Source of the DNA: Pelagibacteraceae bacterium AG-390-A02
Lineage (GTDB): Bacteria; Pseudomonadota; Alphaproteobacteria; Pelagibacterales; Pelagibacteraceae
Length of the DNA: 33,955 nt
Assembly: GCA_003278165.1 (NCBI GenBank)
Contig: QCGU01000013.1
Span: 1 to 33,955, forward strand
Direction: 5' to 3'
Shown: in pieces, positions 15,681-24,260 of the stretch
Layout: each line of letters opens with the position of its first letter
Position numbering within the stretch: position 1 is the stretch's first letter
The notes under the pieces: model-generated
The model's input: the letters and a program-made list of their open reading frames with translations, nothing else
What the model was told of the DNA's origin: nothing
Database searches by the model: none
Position numbers and translations under genes: made by a program

Positions 15681-16677
15681 GATCGCTTGTCCATTTGCCT
15701 TGAGCAGCTAGAGTACACATTCTTGCTCTATGATTAAACACATCCTGTGTTTCTACAATTTTAGTGATATCTTTAGACCAAAATTTAAGAGCACTTTGTT
15801 GCAAGGCTCTACCATATGAATAAGTCATTATAAAATTTGTATTATTGTTTTTGCTTATTAAATTTAAATTTTCTGTTGCCTCTACTTCAGATTGACCTCC
15901 CGACAAAAAGGCAATCCCTGGAACTTCTGTTGGCACTGTATCTTTAAGACATTCAAGTGTTTTATTTGAAACCTCTTCATTAGAAATCTTATTTTTTGAA
16001 TTACTTCCAGCTAAAATCATGTTTGGTTTTAATATAATCCCTGATAAGTCAATTTTGTGTAGAATTAATTCTTCAAAGCATTTTTTTATAACCTCTGAAG
16101 TTTTCTTTAAACATTGATCTGCAGAATGATCGCCATCCATTAAAACTTCTGGCTCCACTATAGGAACCATTTCACACTCTTGAACTAATGCTGCATATCT
16201 TGCAAGAGCATGAGCATTAGAATGAATTGCAAGTTTGCTAGGATAGTTATTACTTATAGAGTAAACACCTCTCCATTTTGTAAATCTTGCACCAAGCTCA
16301 TAGTATTTTTTTAATCTTTCTCGAAGCCCATCTAGTCCCTCAGTAATTTTTTCTTCTGGAGAGTTTGCTAAGTTCTTTGCACCAGTATCTACTTTAATTC
16401 CTGGGACTGCTCCATTAGCAGAGATTAATTCAGGAATTGATTTACCTGAATTTGAAATTTGGTTTATCGTCTCATCGTATAAAATTACACCACCAATGCA
16501 ATCTTTCATGCATTCTGAATTAAAAAGAGTTTCTCTAAAAGCAAGTCTCTTATCTGGTGTTGATTGGACTTTAACAGCCTCGAGTCTTTTTGTCATAGTT
16601 CCATTACTTTCATCCGCTGCAAGTATACCTTTGCCATTTGAAAGTATTTTAAGAGCTATTTTATTTAGTTCTGACAT
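15667..16677 (-). CDS. fba: Fructose-bisphosphate aldolase, class I
   Basis: 336 residues of the class I (Schiff-base) aldolase family, as in eukaryotes and some bacteria. Seen: ILAADESNGTM, GIKVDTGAK, FTKWRGVYS (Lys134), EPEVLMDGDHS, GIILKPNMILAG with Lys217 as the Schiff-base lysine, and FLSGGQSEVEATENLN. It splits or makes fructose-1,6-bisphosphate from glyceraldehyde-3-P and dihydroxyacetone-P. The gene follows pgk by one base and precedes thiE with a 14-base overlap. With tkt, gap and pgk it forms a triose-phosphate block; since no phosphofructokinase is near, a gluconeogenic role is possible. Confidence 0.96.
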   Translation of the reverse strand: MSELNKIALKILSNGKGILAADESNGTMTKRLEAVKVQSTPDKRLAFRETLFNSECMKDCIGGVILYDETINQISNSGKSIPELISANGAVPGIKVDTGAKNLANSPEEKITEGLDGLRERLKKYYELGARFTKWRGVYSISNNYPSKLAIHSNAHALARYAALVQECEMVPIVEPEVLMDGDHSADQCLKKTSEVIKKCFEELILHKIDLSGIILKPNMILAGSNSKNKISNEEVSNKTLECLKDTVPTEVPGIAFLSGGQSEVEATENLNLISKNNNTNFIMTYSYGRALQQSALKFWSKDITKIVETQDVFNHRARMCTLAAQGKWTSDLENK

Positions 16678-16678
16678 T

Positions 16679-17854
16679 TTAATTTAAGGCGCTTATACCA
16701 GGTAGTTGCTTTCCTTCAAGATATTCTAAAAATGCTCCACCTGCGGTTGAAACAAAATTAAAATTTTTGACAGCGTTTAACGAATTAATTAATGAAACTG
16801 TATCTCCACCACCCACGACTGAGTAAATTTTATTTTCTTTATTTTTTTCAATTATTTTTTTTGCAATTTCATTACTTCCATTTGCAAAATTAGGATTTTC
16901 AAAATATCCAGCAGGACCGTTCCATAATATGGTATTTGTGTTATCGATAATATCAAATATTCTTTCAACAGTTTTTGGACCTATATCTAAAATCATATCA
17001 TCTAATTTAACTTGATTTAATTCTTTAATTTTAGGCTGACCATTTAAATCATTGGCTACCACTACATCTACTGGAAAAATTATATTACAATTTTTTCCTT
17101 TTGAATATGAGAGTATTTCATTAACTATAGAATTAACGTTTTCTTCCTTAATAGATTTTCCAATATTATAACCATTGTGTTCAATTAAATTATTCGCCAT
17201 TGCACCAACAATTACTATGTTATCAAATTTTGAAATTAAGTTTTTTATAATATTAATTTTAGTAGAAATTTTAGATCCTCCTATTATGCAAGTAACAGGT
17301 TTAGTTATATTAGATGTAATTTTTTTTAATGCACTTATCTCTAAATCTAGTTGTAATCCTGAAAAAGATGGTAAAAATTTTGAAATTTCACAAACAGATG
17401 CATGCGCCCTATGTGAGCATGAAAAAGCATCATTTACATAAATATCACCCAAACTTGCTAAATGTTTTGCAAAATTCACATCATTTTTTTCCTCTTCTAT
17501 ATAAAATCTAATATTTTCAATTAGTAAAATTTTCTCATTAAAATTATCAAGAATACCTTTTTTTATCTCATAAATATTTTTCTCAATGAGTTTTATTTTT
17601 TCATTTAATTTTTTCTCTATATCCTCTTGAATTGGTTTCAACGAAAGATCTCTTATTACTTTTCCTTTTGGTCGACCAACGTGAGATATGATAATTATTT
17701 TTGAATTTTGCTTTAATAAAAATTCAATTGTTGGAAGAACTTTATCAATTCTTGTTGTGTCAGTTATTTCACCATTCTTAAGAGGGACATTTAAATCTAA
17801 TCTTAAAATAACTCTTTTACCATGAAGGTTTGTTAGTTTGGAAACACTTTGCAT
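16679..17854 (-). CDS. pgk: Phosphoglycerate kinase
   Basis: 391 residues, normal length, two-domain enzyme that converts 1,3-bisphosphoglycerate and ADP to 3-phosphoglycerate and ATP. Seen: LRLDLNVPLKNGEI, TRIDKVLPTI, SHVGRPKG, a HRAHAS segment for substrate binding in the N-terminal domain, CIIGGSKISTK, LWNGPAGYFE (normally NGPMGVFE) and VGGGDTVS in the nucleotide domain. Its start overlaps the gap stop by one base (TAATG). Confidence 0.97.
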   Translation of the reverse strand: MQSVSKLTNLHGKRVILRLDLNVPLKNGEITDTTRIDKVLPTIEFLLKQNSKIIIISHVGRPKGKVIRDLSLKPIQEDIEKKLNEKIKLIEKNIYEIKKGILDNFNEKILLIENIRFYIEEEKNDVNFAKHLASLGDIYVNDAFSCSHRAHASVCEISKFLPSFSGLQLDLEISALKKITSNITKPVTCIIGGSKISTKINIIKNLISKFDNIVIVGAMANNLIEHNGYNIGKSIKEENVNSIVNEILSYSKGKNCNIIFPVDVVVANDLNGQPKIKELNQVKLDDMILDIGPKTVERIFDIIDNTNTILWNGPAGYFENPNFANGSNEIAKKIIEKNKENKIYSVVGGGDTVSLINSLNAVKNFNFVSTAGGAFLEYLEGKQLPGISALN

Positions 17855-18861
17855 TAAGAATTTTGATGAATAAATTCTGCAATATCACACATACGATTTG
17901 AAAAACCCCATTCATTATCATACCAGGCAGAAATTTTACCCATATTGTCTCCAACAACATTAGTAAGTGATCCATCAACAATAGCAGAAGCAGGGTTATG
18001 ATTAAAATCAATTGATACTAATTTTTCATGAGTAATTTCTAATACATTTTTTAGATTATTTTTAGATGCTAATTCAAATGATTTATTTATATTTTCTTTG
18101 TTGATATTTTTTTTTGTGCAGAAAACTAATTCTACAAGTGAAACATTTGGGGTAGGTACTCTCATTGCAACTCCTTCTAACTTTCCTTTCAGGCTAGGAA
18201 TAATTTCACCAATTGCTTTTGAGGCACCAGTAGATGTTGGGACAATTGATTGACTCGCTGCTCTTGCTCTTCTTGGGTCTTTATGAGAATTATCTAAAAT
18301 TCTTTGATCACTAGTAAATGCATGAATAGTAGTCATAAATCCTTTTTCAATTTCAAAATTTTCATTTAGCGTATGCACAACTGGAGCTAAACAGTTTGTA
18401 GTGCAAGATGCAGCTGAGATTATTTGGTCTTCACTGGTTATATCTTTTTCGTTTACACCAAATACAATTGTTTTATCTGCATCTTTACACGGTGCAGATA
18501 CAATTACTTTTTTTGCTCCATTTTGAATGTGAGATAAAAGTTTTTCTTTAGAATTAAATTTTCCCGTACATTCAAAAACATAATCAACATCAAATTTTTT
18601 CCAGTCTATGTTTTCAATATTAGACTCCTGAGAAAATGTAATTTTTTTATTATTTATTATTAAGTGATTTTTATCAAAATCTAAATTAGCATTTAATTTA
18701 CCATGTATTGAGTCATATTTTATCAATTTACAGGTAGCTTCAGAATTTGATCTGTTATTTATGTGTTGAATTTTTATATTTTTGTTTTCGTTTTCTATTA
18801 TTGATCTGATTACCATTCGACCAATTCTACCCATTCCATTTATTCCAACTTTAATCATCAT
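17854..18861 (-). CDS. gap: Glyceraldehyde-3-phosphate dehydrogenase, possibly NADP-using
   Basis: 335 residues with GINGMGRIGR near the start, catalytic Cys153 in SAASCTTNC, His180 and the DxSHKDPRRARA loop. It oxidises glyceraldehyde-3-P to 1,3-bisphosphoglycerate, or runs in reverse. The coenzyme pocket is unusual. The Asp that ends the second strand and binds the NAD ribose hydroxyls is replaced by Asn36 and followed by Arg37 (HINNRS instead of a typical VAINDL). The positions equal to Leu187-Pro188 of NAD-specific enzymes are Asn191-Ser192. Both changes are of the kind linked to NADP use. The TAATG overlap links it to pgk, and tkt lies 2 bases upstream. Confidence 0.96.
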   Translation of the reverse strand: MMIKVGINGMGRIGRMVIRSIIENENKNIKIQHINNRSNSEATCKLIKYDSIHGKLNANLDFDKNHLIINNKKITFSQESNIENIDWKKFDVDYVFECTGKFNSKEKLLSHIQNGAKKVIVSAPCKDADKTIVFGVNEKDITSEDQIISAASCTTNCLAPVVHTLNENFEIEKGFMTTIHAFTSDQRILDNSHKDPRRARAASQSIVPTSTGASKAIGEIIPSLKGKLEGVAMRVPTPNVSLVELVFCTKKNINKENINKSFELASKNNLKNVLEITHEKLVSIDFNHNPASAIVDGSLTNVVGDNMGKISAWYDNEWGFSNRMCDIAEFIHQNS

Positions 18862-18863
18862 AA

Positions 18864-20822
18864 TTAATTTTTTATGAATTTTTTAGATTTGCTAGTTATA
18901 TTTTCTTTTGTTAGCCCAAAAAATTTATATATTTCTTTAAATGGTGCACTTTTACCAAATTCATTAATTCCAAAATTTTTTCCATTTTCTCCAACATACT
19001 TTTTCCAACAATCACTTGAACCAGCTTCTATAGAGATTTTATTTTTGGTTTCATTTAGTATTTTATTTTTATAAGATTTACTTTGTTTATCAAAAAGCTC
19101 CATGCAAGGTACTGAAATAACTTTAGAATAAATTTTATCTTTGGCAAGTTTATGACTTGCCTCGATTGCAAGATTTACTTCTGAACCGCTTGCTAAAATT
19201 GTTAGTTTAATTTTTTTATTCGTTCTGAGAACTTCGTAAGCACCAAATGAACATTTATTATTTGAGGAATATTTTTTTCTAATCGGGTCTAAATTTTGTC
19301 TTGTTAGAGACAAAATACTTGGAGTCTTTGCAGTTTTTAATGCATGCTCCCAGCATTCAATTGTTTCAATTCTGTCTGCAGGTCTAAAAACATTTAGGTT
19401 TGGAATTGATCTTAATCCAGATAATTGCTCAATTGGTTGATGTGTTGGCCCATCTTCACCTAAGCCAATAGAATCATGTGTCATTACATAAATAACTCTT
19501 TGTTGCATTAGAGCTGATAATCTTATTGAAGGTTTACAGTAATCAGAAAATATTAAAAAAGTTCCACCATAAGGAATAAAATTACTATGGATTGCAATTC
19601 CATTCATTACCCCGCTCATCGCGTGTTCTCTCACACCATAATGAATATAATTTCCATCAAAATTTCCTGGTGTAATAATTTTATGTTTTTTTGTTTTAGT
19701 GTTGTTTGATCCAGCTAAATCTGCAGAACCACCAATGAGATTATTATTTGAATTGGTTAGTGCATTTAAAGTTAACTCAGAGCACTTTCTTGTTGCCAAG
19801 CTTTTAGGTTCTTTGACTGCAAGTTTCTTTTCTGAATTTAAAGCATTTTTAAAGTTATTTTTTTTTATTAGAATAAATTTTTTACTATGTTTTTTAATTA
19901 ACTTGTTCCATTTTTTTTCAATTAACTGACCTTTGCTTCCTATAGCTCTCCATTCTTTTATTAACTTATTTGGAATTTTAAAGGCTTTATATTTCCATTT
20001 GAGTGCTTTTCTTACTAATTTGATTTCATCTAGCCCTAAAGGACTACCATGTGAAGACGATTTTCCAGATTTATTTGGAGATCCATATCCAATTTTTGTT
20101 TTACAAGAAATTACAGTTGGTTTTTTTGCATTTTGAACCCTTTTTAAAGCTCTATAAATTTGATTTTCATTGTGGCCGTCAACTAATACGTAATCCCATC
20201 CATAGCTTTGAAATCTTTTTTTAAAATTATCTGATACAGCAAGACTTGTTGGACCATCTATTGAAATATTATTATTATCGAAAAGCATCACCAAATTTTT
20301 TAATTTTAAGTGACCAGCTAAACTCATCGCTTCGTGACTGATACCTTCCATCAAGCAACCATCACCAGCTATAACATAAGTTTTGTGATTAATTAGATTT
20401 TTACCTATTTTTTTTTTGAGCACTTCCTCAGCTATTGCAAATCCAACTGCATTAGCTATTCCTTGTCCAAGTGGACCAGTGGTTGTCTCAATTCCAGTTT
20501 TTGGATGATACTCTGGATGACCTGCACAAATAGAGTTTAGCTGTCTAAACTTTTTAATCGAATTTAACGAAATACTTTTATAACCAGTCAAATACAACAA
20601 AGAATAAAGAAGCATTGAACCATGCCCGGCTGATAAAACAAATCTATCTCTATTTATCCAATTTGGATTTTGCGGATTGAATTTTAAAAAATACCTAAAA
20701 AGTACGGTTGCGACGTCTGCCATACCCATTGGCATACCAGGGTGACCAGAATTAGCCTTTTGAACTGCATCAATAGATAAAAATCTGATACAATTTGCTA
20801 AATCGTTATGTATTTTACTCAA
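18864..20822 (-). CDS. tkt: Transketolase
   Basis: 652 residues, normal length. It transfers two-carbon ketol units in the pentose phosphate pathway with thiamine diphosphate. Seen: SGHPGMPMGMADV, the diphosphate/Mg2+ motif GDGCLMEGISHEA...FDNNNISIDG, YGVREHAMSGVMNGIA with the catalytic Glu, and the EDGPTHQPIEQL loop. The start is a TTG (20820-20822) with AGGA five bases before it; no better ATG is available, and the protein begins at the expected residue. It is the first gene of the minus-strand chain, and its promoter must lie in the 53-base gap shared with the DUF4164 gene. Confidence 0.97.
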   Translation of the reverse strand: MSKIHNDLANCIRFLSIDAVQKANSGHPGMPMGMADVATVLFRYFLKFNPQNPNWINRDRFVLSAGHGSMLLYSLLYLTGYKSISLNSIKKFRQLNSICAGHPEYHPKTGIETTTGPLGQGIANAVGFAIAEEVLKKKIGKNLINHKTYVIAGDGCLMEGISHEAMSLAGHLKLKNLVMLFDNNNISIDGPTSLAVSDNFKKRFQSYGWDYVLVDGHNENQIYRALKRVQNAKKPTVISCKTKIGYGSPNKSGKSSSHGSPLGLDEIKLVRKALKWKYKAFKIPNKLIKEWRAIGSKGQLIEKKWNKLIKKHSKKFILIKKNNFKNALNSEKKLAVKEPKSLATRKCSELTLNALTNSNNNLIGGSADLAGSNNTKTKKHKIITPGNFDGNYIHYGVREHAMSGVMNGIAIHSNFIPYGGTFLIFSDYCKPSIRLSALMQQRVIYVMTHDSIGLGEDGPTHQPIEQLSGLRSIPNLNVFRPADRIETIECWEHALKTAKTPSILSLTRQNLDPIRKKYSSNNKCSFGAYEVLRTNKKIKLTILASGSEVNLAIEASHKLAKDKIYSKVISVPCMELFDKQSKSYKNKILNETKNKISIEAGSSDCWKKYVGENGKNFGINEFGKSAPFKEIYKFFGLTKENITSKSKKFIKN

Positions 20823-20829
20823 AATTATC

Positions 20830-20858
20830 CTGACTAGACTAAGAAGATTCTATTTAAT
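20830..20858 (+). promoter_or_regulatory. Candidate sigma-70 promoter for DUF4164-zapA
   Basis: In the 53-base gap between the tkt start (minus) and the DUF4164 start (plus), CTGACT (20830-20835) and TTTAAT (20853-20858) match the -35 and -10 consensus at 4/6 and 5/6 with a 17-base spacer. The AT-rich background makes chance matches common, so this is only a candidate. An alternating TA run (20867-20877) follows, up to the ATG. Confidence 0.35.
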
Positions 20859-20875
20859 AATATAAGTATATATAT

Positions 20876-21199
20876 ATGAATTCTATAAACGAAAAAGAAA
20901 AAAAACTTAATCTAGCTTTAGAAGAATTAAAAAATTTAGATTTAACCAATCCAAATTTGAGAAATAATATTGAAAATCTTAACCTGCATAAAAATCAATT
21001 AGAGATTGAAAAAAATGAATTAGAAAAAAAATATAATGAGCTATCAGATCAAAATGAGATTTTATCAAAAAAATTAGATGAGTATATAAGTAAAGAAAGA
21101 GTTGAAGAAAGAAAACAAATAGAGTTTTCTGAGAAAATCGATGAATTAAATCAAGAAACAGATACTTTATTAGAAGAAATAGACAAATGGCAAATGTAA
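20876..21199 (+). CDS. Coiled-coil protein, DUF4164-like
   Basis: 107 residues, almost entirely helical by composition, with Leu/Ile heptads broken by Glu, Lys and Asn (about 5-100). There are no cysteines and no membrane segment. Small coiled-coil proteins of the DUF4164 family lie directly before zapA in alphaproteobacteria, and that position plus the size is the basis for the name. It likely partners ZapA or another division protein, but this is inference. The end overlaps the zapA start by 13 bases. Confidence 0.7.
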   Translation: MNSINEKEKKLNLALEELKNLDLTNPNLRNNIENLNLHKNQLEIEKNELEKKYNELSDQNEILSKKLDEYISKERVEERKQIEFSEKIDELNQETDTLLEEIDKWQM

Positions 21200-21633
21200 G
21201 TATTAAGTTTAACAATAAAGAGTTTTTATTGTCTTGTGATGACGGACAAGAGGAACATCTAGAAGAATTGTTAATACAAATAAACCAAAAATTTAATCAT
21301 TTAAAAAACGATCTTGGCAATTTAGGGGAGAATAAACTTTTATTAATTACAGCAGTTAAAATAATGGATGAATACTATGAAACAAAAAAGAAAGTTGACC
21401 AAAAGAAACAAGAATTAAAAGATTTATCAAATAAATTTAAAGAATTAAAAACTCTAATTTACGAATATAGAGATAAAAAAGAGGAAGAAATAAAAGAGTT
21501 AAATTTAAATTATGACAAATTAAAAATCGAGATTGAAACTAATCAAAAAAAATATGAAGATTTAATTGATAGTGCTGCAGAGAAAATTTCAAGTTTTGTC
21601 AAAAAAGCAAAACAAGAAAATTTATCTCAATAA
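21187..21633 (+). CDS. zapA: Cell division protein ZapA
   Basis: 148 residues. The N-terminal ~60 residues carry the ZapA core: VSIKFNNKEFLLSCDDGQEEHLEELL, a globular beta-alpha unit, followed by LLLITAVKIMDEYYE. A long Lys/Glu-rich coiled coil (about 70-145) follows, longer than in E. coli ZapA (109 aa). ZapA tetramers bundle FtsZ filaments at midcell. The start lies inside the DUF4164 gene. The next gene follows after 4 bases, so the 6S RNA often found between zapA and the cyclo-ligase gene in proteobacteria has no room here. Confidence 0.88.
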   Translation: MANVSIKFNNKEFLLSCDDGQEEHLEELLIQINQKFNHLKNDLGNLGENKLLLITAVKIMDEYYETKKKVDQKKQELKDLSNKFKELKTLIYEYRDKKEEEIKELNLNYDKLKIEIETNQKKYEDLIDSAAEKISSFVKKAKQENLSQ

Positions 21634-21637
21634 ATTT

Positions 21638-22183
21638 GTGAATAAATCTAAATTAAGAAGAAAGATAACATCACTTAGACAAAAAAAATTTAAAGAAAAT
21701 TTCAAAATCAATTCTTTAAAATTGATTAAATTTCTAAAGGATAATAAGCTTAAAACAAAAATTGTTGGTGGATATTATCCATGCAATCACGAGATAGATG
21801 ATTTAGAAGTTTTAAATTTATTTAGTAAAAATAAAAAAATTATCTCATTACCGATTATTGAGAATAATAACCAAATGGACTTTTATGAATGGTCCGAAGA
21901 TAATCCATTAAAGATAAACAAATACGGGATTATTGAACCATTATCTCAAAAGAAAGTTTATCCAGATATATTACTAGTTCCACTATTAGCTTTTGATAAG
22001 CAATTAAACCGATTAGGCTATGGTGGTGGTTTTTATGATCGTTATATTGAAAAAATTGAAATTAAAAAAAAGGTCTTTAAAGTAGGATTTGCCTTTTCTT
22101 TCCAAGAATTAAAAGAGGTACCAGTTAATAATTATGATAAGAAGCTTGATTTAATAACCACTGAAAGAGGTTTAATATTTTGA
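21638..22183 (+). CDS. 5-formyltetrahydrofolate cyclo-ligase
   Basis: 181 residues from a GTG at 21638. The frame is open further upstream to 21566, but this overlaps zapA and adds residues unlike the family, which begins near K..LR..I. It converts 5-formyl-THF to 5,10-methenyl-THF with ATP. Seen: the basic N-terminal SKLRRKI...R segment, YYPCNHEIDDLEVL, LLVPLLAFDKQLNRLGYGGGFYDRY (the GYGGGFYDR loop is the hallmark) and VGFAFS. It follows zapA as in many proteobacteria (ygfA/fau position). Its stop overlaps the next start (TTGA). Confidence 0.93.
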   Translation: MNKSKLRRKITSLRQKKFKENFKINSLKLIKFLKDNKLKTKIVGGYYPCNHEIDDLEVLNLFSKNKKIISLPIIENNNQMDFYEWSEDNPLKINKYGIIEPLSQKKVYPDILLVPLLAFDKQLNRLGYGGGFYDRYIEKIEIKKKVFKVGFAFSFQELKEVPVNNYDKKLDLITTERGLIF

Positions 22184-22983
22184 GAATTTTATTTTTAGGC
22201 GATGTTGTTGGTATTTCGGGGTGCTCTAAACTTACGAGTAGCTTACTTAGTGAAATTAAATCAAAAAAAATAGATTTTGTTATCGCTAATGGTGAAAATG
22301 CTGCAGCTCAAGGAGTTGGTTTGACAGAAGAAATTTGCAAAGATTTTTATAACTGTGGAGTTAACGTAATCACAACTGGCAATCATGTTTGGGATCAAAA
22401 AGAAATTATGAAGTATATAGAAAAAGAAGAAAGATTGTTACGTCCTAAAAATCTTTTTGAACCTGCACCTGGTCGAGGTTTTCAAATTTTTAAAACTGTT
22501 AAAAATATTAGAGTTGGGGTACTTAACCTTATGGGCAATGTATTTATGAAAAAGTGTGAAGATGTTTTTGAAACTTCAAAAAAATTTTTAAGTGAATACA
22601 ATTTAAAAGATGATTACGATTTATTAGTCGTTGATTTTCATGGTGAAATTACTAGTGAGAAAAATGCTATAGGTCATTTTTTTGATGGTCATGCAACGTT
22701 AGTTGTTGGAACGCACACGCATATCCCAACTAATGATGCAAGAATACTAAATCATGGCACTGGATACCAAACTGATGCTGGCATGTGTGGGGATTACGAT
22801 TCTGTAATTGGGATGGACAAAGAAAATTCATTAAATAGATTTTTAAAAAAAGAATCGGTTAAACATTTTCCTGCAGTTGGAGAAGGGACTTTGTCTGGTG
22901 TTATTGTTGATTGTGATATAAATACTGGTTTAGCTAAAAACATTAATAGTTATATATTTGGAGATAAACTAAAAAATATTTAA
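22180..22983 (+). CDS. YmdB-family metallophosphoesterase
   Basis: 267 residues of the TIGR00282-type family. Bacillus YmdB, its best-known member, hydrolyses 2',3'-cyclic nucleotides. Seen: MRILFLGDVVG, ANGENAAAQGVGLT, TTGNHVWD, VVDFHGEITSEK, GTHTHIPTNDARIL and TDAGMCGDYDSVIGM, which supply the two-metal Asp, Glu, Asn and His ligands. The TTG start is supported because it places MRILFLGD exactly at the family N terminus; it overlaps the cyclo-ligase stop. In this location it often precedes yebC in alphaproteobacteria. A role in RNA or nucleotide turnover is known for relatives and inferred here. Confidence 0.92.
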   Translation: MRILFLGDVVGISGCSKLTSSLLSEIKSKKIDFVIANGENAAAQGVGLTEEICKDFYNCGVNVITTGNHVWDQKEIMKYIEKEERLLRPKNLFEPAPGRGFQIFKTVKNIRVGVLNLMGNVFMKKCEDVFETSKKFLSEYNLKDDYDLLVVDFHGEITSEKNAIGHFFDGHATLVVGTHTHIPTNDARILNHGTGYQTDAGMCGDYDSVIGMDKENSLNRFLKKESVKHFPAVGEGTLSGVIVDCDINTGLAKNINSYIFGDKLKNI

Positions 22984-22990
22984 TTTAGAT

Positions 22991-23716
22991 ATGGCAGGTC
23001 ATTCTCATTGGGCAGGTATTAAACATAAAAAAGGAAAAGCCGACAAACAACGTTCAAAAATTTTCTCAAAGTTGTCTAAAGAAATTACAGTAGCTGCAAA
23101 GCTTGGAGATAAAGATCCTGCAATGAACCCAAGATTAAGATCAGCAGTACAGGCTGCTAGATCAGCAAATATGCCTAAAGATAATATTGAAAGAGCAATA
23201 GATAAATCTTCTGCTGCATCAGGCGCAAATTTTGAAAATTTGAGATATGAAGGATTTGGACCAAACAAAATTGCTGTAATTGTTGAAACTTTAACTGATA
23301 ATAAAAATAGAACGGCTTCCAATGTGAGAACCATTTTTCAAAAATCTGGTGGGAGTCTAGGTACGCAAGGATCAGCATCTCATAACTTTAAACAACTCGG
23401 GATAATAAAGATTGATAAAAATGAAATATCAGAGGACAAAATTTTTGAATTGGCTATAGAAGCTGGTGCAGAGGAATGTATTTATCACCAGGAATTTCAT
23501 GAAGTTCAATGTGTTTCAAACGAAATATATAATGTTAAAAAAAAATTAGAAAATACAATTGCAAATTTTATTTCCACCGAGATTGAGTGGGTGCCAATTA
23601 ACAGCGTTGATATTCAAAATGATGAAAAAGAAAGTGTGATTGAGTTTTTAGAAAATCTAGAGGATGATGATGATGTTCAGAACGTTTTTTCAAACGTAAA
23701 TTTAGGAAATATTTGA
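22991..23716 (+). CDS. yebC: YebC/PmpR family DNA-binding or translation-associated protein
   Basis: 241 residues, the standard length. The start MAGHSHWAGIKHKKGKADKQR is diagnostic, followed by FSKLSKEITVAAK, RLRSAVQAARSANMPKDNIERAI and YEGFGP. The C terminus is rich in Asp/Glu. YebC/TACO1 members were long described as regulators and are now also linked to translation of proline-rich stretches. The gene lies immediately before the ruvC-like gene, as in many bacteria. It starts 7 bases after the phosphodiesterase stop; its TGA overlaps the next ATG by one base. Confidence 0.97.
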   Translation: MAGHSHWAGIKHKKGKADKQRSKIFSKLSKEITVAAKLGDKDPAMNPRLRSAVQAARSANMPKDNIERAIDKSSAASGANFENLRYEGFGPNKIAVIVETLTDNKNRTASNVRTIFQKSGGSLGTQGSASHNFKQLGIIKIDKNEISEDKIFELAIEAGAEECIYHQEFHEVQCVSNEIYNVKKKLENTIANFISTEIEWVPINSVDIQNDEKESVIEFLENLEDDDDVQNVFSNVNLGNI

Positions 23717-24207
23717 TGTTAATAATCGGAATTGATCCAGGAATATCAGGATCTATATGTTTTTTAGAAGATGGAATAATTAAAGATGTACTTGAGATGC
23801 CAACAATGACCGAAGGGAAAAAAAATAAAAAACAAGTTAATGGATCTCAAATATATAATGAAATTTCTTTTAGAATAAAAACATATGAAAAAAAAAATAT
23901 TAAGGTTGTTATAGAACAAGTTTCAGCTATGCCAGGTCAAGGGGTAACTAGTATGTTTAATTTTGGTCAATCTTTTGGAATTTTAAAAGGTATTTGTAGT
24001 GCGATGCAGTTGCCAATTTATTTTGTAAGACCAGCAAAATGGAAAAAATATTTTAATTTAATTAACTCAGAAAAAGATGCCAGCAGGACAAGAGCTATTG
24101 AGATATTTCCTTATTTTTCCTCAAATTTATCTAAAAAAAAAGACTCTAATAAAGCTGATGCAATTCTTTTAGCCAGTTATTTTCATGAAACATATAAAAA
24201 TGAGTAA
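23716..24207 (+). CDS. Divergent RuvC-like Holliday junction resolvase
   Basis: 163 residues from the ATG at 23716. The RNase H-like resolvase layout is visible: IIGIDPG (Asp7), VVIEQV (Glu67), a GQ..SMFNFGQSFG helix segment (GQ-rich, similar to RuvC) and a late KADAILLASY with Asp148, plus Asp143 nearby. Typical RuvC carries DAADA with acids three apart; here they are five apart. The N-terminal segment after DPG (ISGSICFLEDG) is also unlike standard RuvC and recalls phage-type or other RuvC-like nucleases. It sits in the standard ruvC place after yebC, but no ruvA or ruvB follows; tolQ comes next. It is likely the cellular resolvase, though a different structure-specific nuclease is possible. 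Confidence 0.75.
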   Translation: MLIIGIDPGISGSICFLEDGIIKDVLEMPTMTEGKKNKKQVNGSQIYNEISFRIKTYEKKNIKVVIEQVSAMPGQGVTSMFNFGQSFGILKGICSAMQLPIYFVRPAKWKKYFNLINSEKDASRTRAIEIFPYFSSNLSKKKDSNKADAILLASYFHETYKNE

Positions 24208-24260
24208 TCTTTAAATTTACACAGTCAAATTCATGACACAATTAAGTGTGATGAGTGATT

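Noticed and set aside
20867-20877. Alternating TA run before the DUF4164 gene as a repeat element
   Set aside because: Only about 11 bases, and expected at this base composition.
23005-23378. Minus-strand open frames inside yebC
   Set aside because: They mirror the yebC coding frame and carry no family features.
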